Assembly: GCA_934871445.1 (NCBI GenBank)
Contig: CAKXBD010000096.1
Location: 1-7,984 of the forward strand
Source: an uncultured bacterium
GTDB lineage: Bacteria > Bacillota > Clostridia > Christensenellales > Borkfalkiaceae
DNA length: 7,984 bases
Direction: 5' to 3'
The notes beneath the pieces are model-generated. The model was given only the letters and a program-made list of their open reading frames with translations, was not told the origin of the DNA and ran no database searches. Positions 5,131 to 7,984 of the stretch are shown one piece after another. A program made the translations under genes and the position numbers. The stretch's first letter is position 1. Each line of letters begins with the position of its first letter.

Positions 5131-7434
5131 ATGAACGAACGCCAAAAGCTCAATTTTTCTACCGTTTTTCTTTACATACTTCTCTTTACGGCGATGTTTT
5201 CGCTCTATTACGTCGGACGGAACGGTGAACCCTTTGGGCTCGCCCTCCTGTATGCCATGTTGGCCGCGGGATTGAATCCCGTCGTATCCTGTCTTTTATA
5301 TCTCTTGTCCGGATTGTCGGGATTTACGCTCTCCGTTTTGCCCGTCTATGCGGGACAGGCCGCGATTCTCTGTATTGTATTCTGTGTCTATGCAAAGCTC
5401 AAAAAGAAAGCCGTGGCGATTCCTCTCGTCTGCGTATCTCTGTCCTTGGCGCTCTTTGTAGCCTTTTCGCCTTTTACGCCCTACAATATTCCCTTAAATC
5501 TCCCCTTTACGTTGGGGACAATCTCTCAGAAAGTTATTCTTTCAGGGCTCATCTTTCTGCTTTCGGCCATGTTTACGGTCTCGCTTAAAGCGCTGCTCAA
5601 TAAATTGCTTCGCTGTCGGCTCAAAGCGGAGGAAATTATCTTTTCCGTTCTTTTTTTCGTGCTCTGCGGGGTCGGACTCTGCCGAATAGCCAGCGTCACT
5701 GCTTACATGGGTATTGCATTCTTTATCTTATTATTGTTTGCTTGCGCAACGAAGGACGCTTCCGCGCTCATTGCAGCGTTTGCACTCAGCCTGCCGCCCG
5801 CGCTTGTCGGGGGAGTTTCTCCCGAAAGATTTTTCCTCTACGGGACGGCGGTCGCCCTCTTTATCAAAATGGGACGCCTTCCCGCCGTTTTGGCTCTCCT
5901 CGGCATATTTTTTATTTATGGGTATTTCGACGGTATCTATTCGTTGCAAACCTCCTTTTTAGTACAGTCTCTCCTTTCCGCCCTCATTCCCTGCCTGTTA
6001 TTTTTACTCATTCCCCCTCCCCTCGTCAGAAAAATGGAAGATAAATTGATTTTCTATCGGGAAAAACATCTCTCCCGCATCGCCATCAACCGCAATCGCG
6101 CTTCCATAGGAGAACAGCTCTTTGAAATTTCGGGAGTATTCAGGGAAATACAGACCACTTTTGCGGCCCTCGGGACCAATGAGGCGGAGGAAGGCGCAAA
6201 GGAATACATAAGGGGCTGCGTCATTGAAAGCGTATGCAAATCGTGTACCAATTATCGAACCTGCATGCTGCACGGCTTAGAAAACGGACTGAATAAACTC
6301 ATCGACGTAGGTTGTGCAAAGGGAAAAACCAGCCTTATCGATATTCCCACCGACCTCGCCGATGCCTGTATCAATCAAAGCGGCGTCCTGTATGCCGTAA
6401 ATCGTCAAATCGGGGATTATCGAAAATATATGCTGGAAACGGAAAATGCCGCTTCGGGCAGGCAGCTCCTCGCCAATCAGGCACAGGGCGTAAGTGAAAT
6501 TCTCAAAAATATCGCCCTCGAACAAAGTGAACCCCTCACGATTTATTCGGACAAAGAAAAACAACTGAACGTAGCACTCCTGAAAGCGGGCATCGTGTGT
6601 TCGGAAGTTTTAATTGCGGGTGACGAGGACGACCTTACATTATCCCTCATCACCTTCGGAAAAGCGGACGTAAAAAAGATAGCGGCCATTGCCTCGCACG
6701 TGCTCGGAAATCCTCTCATTATTTCCGAAAGGCTCACGCTCAGCAAGGATAAATTCTGCTGTATTTTGCACAAAAAACCCTATTTTGACGCGGCATTCGG
6801 CGTAGCTTCCCTCACCAAAGCGGGAGAGGCCGCCAGCGGGGATACGCACTCCGTTATCAAGATAGACGAACGACGATTCATGATCGCGCTTTCCGACGGT
6901 ATGGGCAGCGGAGAATATGCGCGGCGGATTTCCGAAAGCACCATTTCCCTGTTAGAAAGTTTTTATCGCGCAAAAATGCCCTCCTCGCTGGTGCTCTCCA
7001 CCATCAACAAATTGCTTACGTTCAGTCGTGAGGAAACGTTCGCATGTGTCGATATCGCCGTAGTAGATCTCGACAACGGCGCGGCAGACATCGTCAAAAT
7101 CGGCTCGCCCATGGGATTCATTCTTTCGGGAAATACATTAAAAATTCTCGAAAGCGGTTCCCTGCCACTCGGAATCCTCGAATCTCTTCACCCCGATACG
7201 TCTTCTTATACGTTACAGGAGGACGACGTTTTGCTCTTTTTAAGCGACGGCATTACGTCCGCATTCGGTTCTTCCGCCGACCTTTACGAAACCTTAAAAA
7301 ATATTCCCGCGGCTAATCCCCAACAGCTCGCCGATACGATTTTGAATCAAGCGGTAGCCTTATACGGCGGCTCGGCAAAGGACGACATGACCGTGTTAGC
7401 CGTCCGGCTTTTCAAAAGCTTAGACGCAGCATAA
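5131..7434 (+). CDS. spoIIE: Stage II sporulation protein E, membrane-bound PP2C-type phosphatase
   Basis: A 767-residue protein (Bacillus: about 827) with the three-part SpoIIE plan. Residues 10-297 contain about ten hydrophobic membrane segments. Residues about 300-565 form the cytoplasmic regulatory region, which includes the cysteine cluster C363, C369, C372, C378. Residues about 566-765 are the PP2C/SpoIIE phosphatase domain with SGDTHS (569-574), SDGMGSG (588-594), LSDGIT (704-709) and KDDMTVLAVR (750-759); Asp589, Asp706 and Asp751/752 are the probable Mn-binding acids. In Bacillus SpoIIE sits at the polar septum and dephosphorylates SpoIIAA, releasing sigma-F in the forespore. The start at 5131 follows GGAGG (5121-5125) by five bases and gives the family N-terminus; an upstream in-frame ATG at 5005 lacks a ribosome site, would add 42 unconserved residues and lies upstream of the likely promoter. 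The gene is monocistronic, ending at a two-way terminator. Confidence 0.95.
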   Translation: MNERQKLNFSTVFLYILLFTAMFSLYYVGRNGEPFGLALLYAMLAAGLNPVVSCLLYLLSGLSGFTLSVLPVYAGQAAILCIVFCVYAKLKKKAVAIPLVCVSLSLALFVAFSPFTPYNIPLNLPFTLGTISQKVILSGLIFLLSAMFTVSLKALLNKLLRCRLKAEEIIFSVLFFVLCGVGLCRIASVTAYMGIAFFILLLFACATKDASALIAAFALSLPPALVGGVSPERFFLYGTAVALFIKMGRLPAVLALLGIFFIYGYFDGIYSLQTSFLVQSLLSALIPCLLFLLIPPPLVRKMEDKLIFYREKHLSRIAINRNRASIGEQLFEISGVFREIQTTFAALGTNEAEEGAKEYIRGCVIESVCKSCTNYRTCMLHGLENGLNKLIDVGCAKGKTSLIDIPTDLADACINQSGVLYAVNRQIGDYRKYMLETENAASGRQLLANQAQGVSEILKNIALEQSEPLTIYSDKEKQLNVALLKAGIVCSEVLIAGDEDDLTLSLITFGKADVKKIAAIASHVLGNPLIISERLTLSKDKFCCILHKKPYFDAAFGVASLTKAGEAASGDTHSVIKIDERRFMIALSDGMGSGEYARRISESTISLLESFYRAKMPSSLVLSTINKLLTFSREETFACVDIAVVDLDNGAADIVKIGSPMGFILSGNTLKILESGSLPLGILESLHPDTSSYTLQEDDVLLFLSDGITSAFGSSADLYETLKNIPAANPQQLADTILNQAVALYGGSAKDDMTVLAVRLFKSLDAA

Positions 7435-7556
7435 CGCTGAAATATATCGCTCCCCTTATATAGCCGCAAATAAATTCTATTCGGTGCAGTAAAAAAATTG
7501 CTTTGCAAAAAGCGCTTTCAGTAAATTCAATCGGAATAATATCTCGCTCAAAAGCC

Positions 7557-7595
7557 AAAAAGCAGACGCTCCCTTTCAGGAACGCCTGCTTTTTT
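7557..7595. terminator. Bidirectional terminator between convergent spoIIE and zinc-ribbon genes
   Basis: AAAAAGCAG (7557-7565) pairs with CTGCTTTTT (7586-7594), and the stem continues inward through CG/CG and TCC/GGA with two mismatches around a CTTTCA loop. T-runs on both strands let it end both converging transcripts. The stretch before it (7435-7556) holds only a small GCTTT-GCAA-AAAGC hairpin (7500-7513) and no gene that I can see. Confidence 0.85.
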
Positions 7596-7621
7596 GGTTG
7601 CTTCGAATAAACTTTATTGTT

Positions 7622-7972
7622 TTATTTTGTTTCTTCCGCAGAATTCGCTTCTTGATTTTCCTTCTGCTTTGCCCTGAATATCTTACGCAGCTGGAATACG
7701 CCGCCGCACTCCGGACAACGATATGCAAACGCACCTTCCTTAACCGTCAATTTCGTTGCACAATCGGGACAAGTTACCGTCCATTTCTTGGGCGGAAGCG
7801 GCTTGGACAAATCTTCCTTGGATAAATCGGACGCTTCGGGATAGTCGTCGAAATTCGGCTTCTTGGGTATCTGATATGTATAGGTTTCCATTAAGGGCTC
7901 TTTGGCCTGAGACGCTTCGGGGGCGGGAGCAGGAATCAAAGCAGGTACGTTCGTTTCCTTGGTCTCCGTCAT
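7622..7972 (-). CDS. Proline-rich small protein with a C-terminal zinc ribbon; 5' end may lie outside the window
   Basis: A protein of at least 116 residues. Residues 1-63 are low-complexity, rich in Pro, Glu, Ala and Lys, and probably disordered (PALIPAPAPEA, then IPKKPNFDDYPEASDLS). Residues 64-96 hold a zinc ribbon with CPDC (68-71) and CPEC (86-89), two CxxC knuckles 14 residues apart, preceded by a WTVT strand. The tail is basic then acidic. No catalytic domain, signal peptide or membrane segment is seen, so it may be a nucleic-acid or protein-binding adaptor; the role is unknown. The ATG at 7972 has only a weak GGAA ahead of it, and the frame stays open to the window edge (codons for Thr-Glu-Pro-Thr), so the true start may be farther upstream. 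It is convergent with spoIIE and shares its terminator. Confidence 0.75.
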   Translation of the reverse strand: MTETKETNVPALIPAPAPEASQAKEPLMETYTYQIPKKPNFDDYPEASDLSKEDLSKPLPPKKWTVTCPDCATKLTVKEGAFAYRCPECGGVFQLRKIFRAKQKENQEANSAEETK

Positions 7973-7984
7973 TGTAGGTTCCGT

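Noticed and set aside
5101..7445. Direct repeat GCTGAAATAT at 5101-5110 and 7436-7445, flanking spoIIE
   Set aside because: A 10-base match does not extend either way and is expected many times by chance in 8 kb; no other sign of mobility.

Overview
The window looks like chromosomal DNA from an endospore-forming Clostridia-type Firmicute, probably an uncultured lineage. The main grounds are a SpoIIE-type phosphatase, a SpoVB-type flippase, an EndoA/NdoA toxin very close to the Bacillus family, Shine-Dalgarno sites of the GGAGG type, and GC content near 50 %. No mobile element, CRISPR array, tRNA or rRNA was seen. The exact lineage cannot be named from the sequence alone.

Layout: (1) Positions 1-1183 hold two minus-strand genes. 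One is a cysteine-containing protein of a conserved clostridial type that I read as SPOCS/DUF3794-like and possibly a spore coat protein. The other is a 93-residue protein made of two LysM repeats. (2) Divergent from the LysM gene is a MOP-superfamily flippase of the SpoVB group (1253-2755). The roughly 70 bases between them hold two back-to-back promoters that resemble the sporulation sigma-E consensus, each ending only 5-6 bases before a start codon. (3) A housekeeping glucose-6-phosphate isomerase gene (2841-4274) follows, with a strong sigma-A promoter, two dyad elements near the transcription start and a strong terminator. (4) A 116-residue MazF/EndoA mRNA interferase (4476-4826) has no antitoxin gene beside it and ends at a 16-bp terminator stem. 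(5) spoIIE (5131-7434) follows, ending at a two-way terminator shared with (6) a convergent, proline-rich zinc-ribbon protein on the minus strand whose 5' end reaches the window edge.

How it fits together: three or four of the seven genes point to endospore formation. SpoIIE would activate sigma-F in the forespore, SpoVB would flip cortex precursor in the mother cell, and the LysM and SPOCS-like proteins are plausible spore-envelope components. Each gene seems to be its own transcription unit, since promoters and terminators separate nearly all of them. No clearly new multi-gene system is visible. The most interesting signals are the mirrored sigma-E-like promoter pair with apparently leaderless starts, the SPOCS-like protein with a sigma-K-like promoter, and the solitary EndoA toxin.
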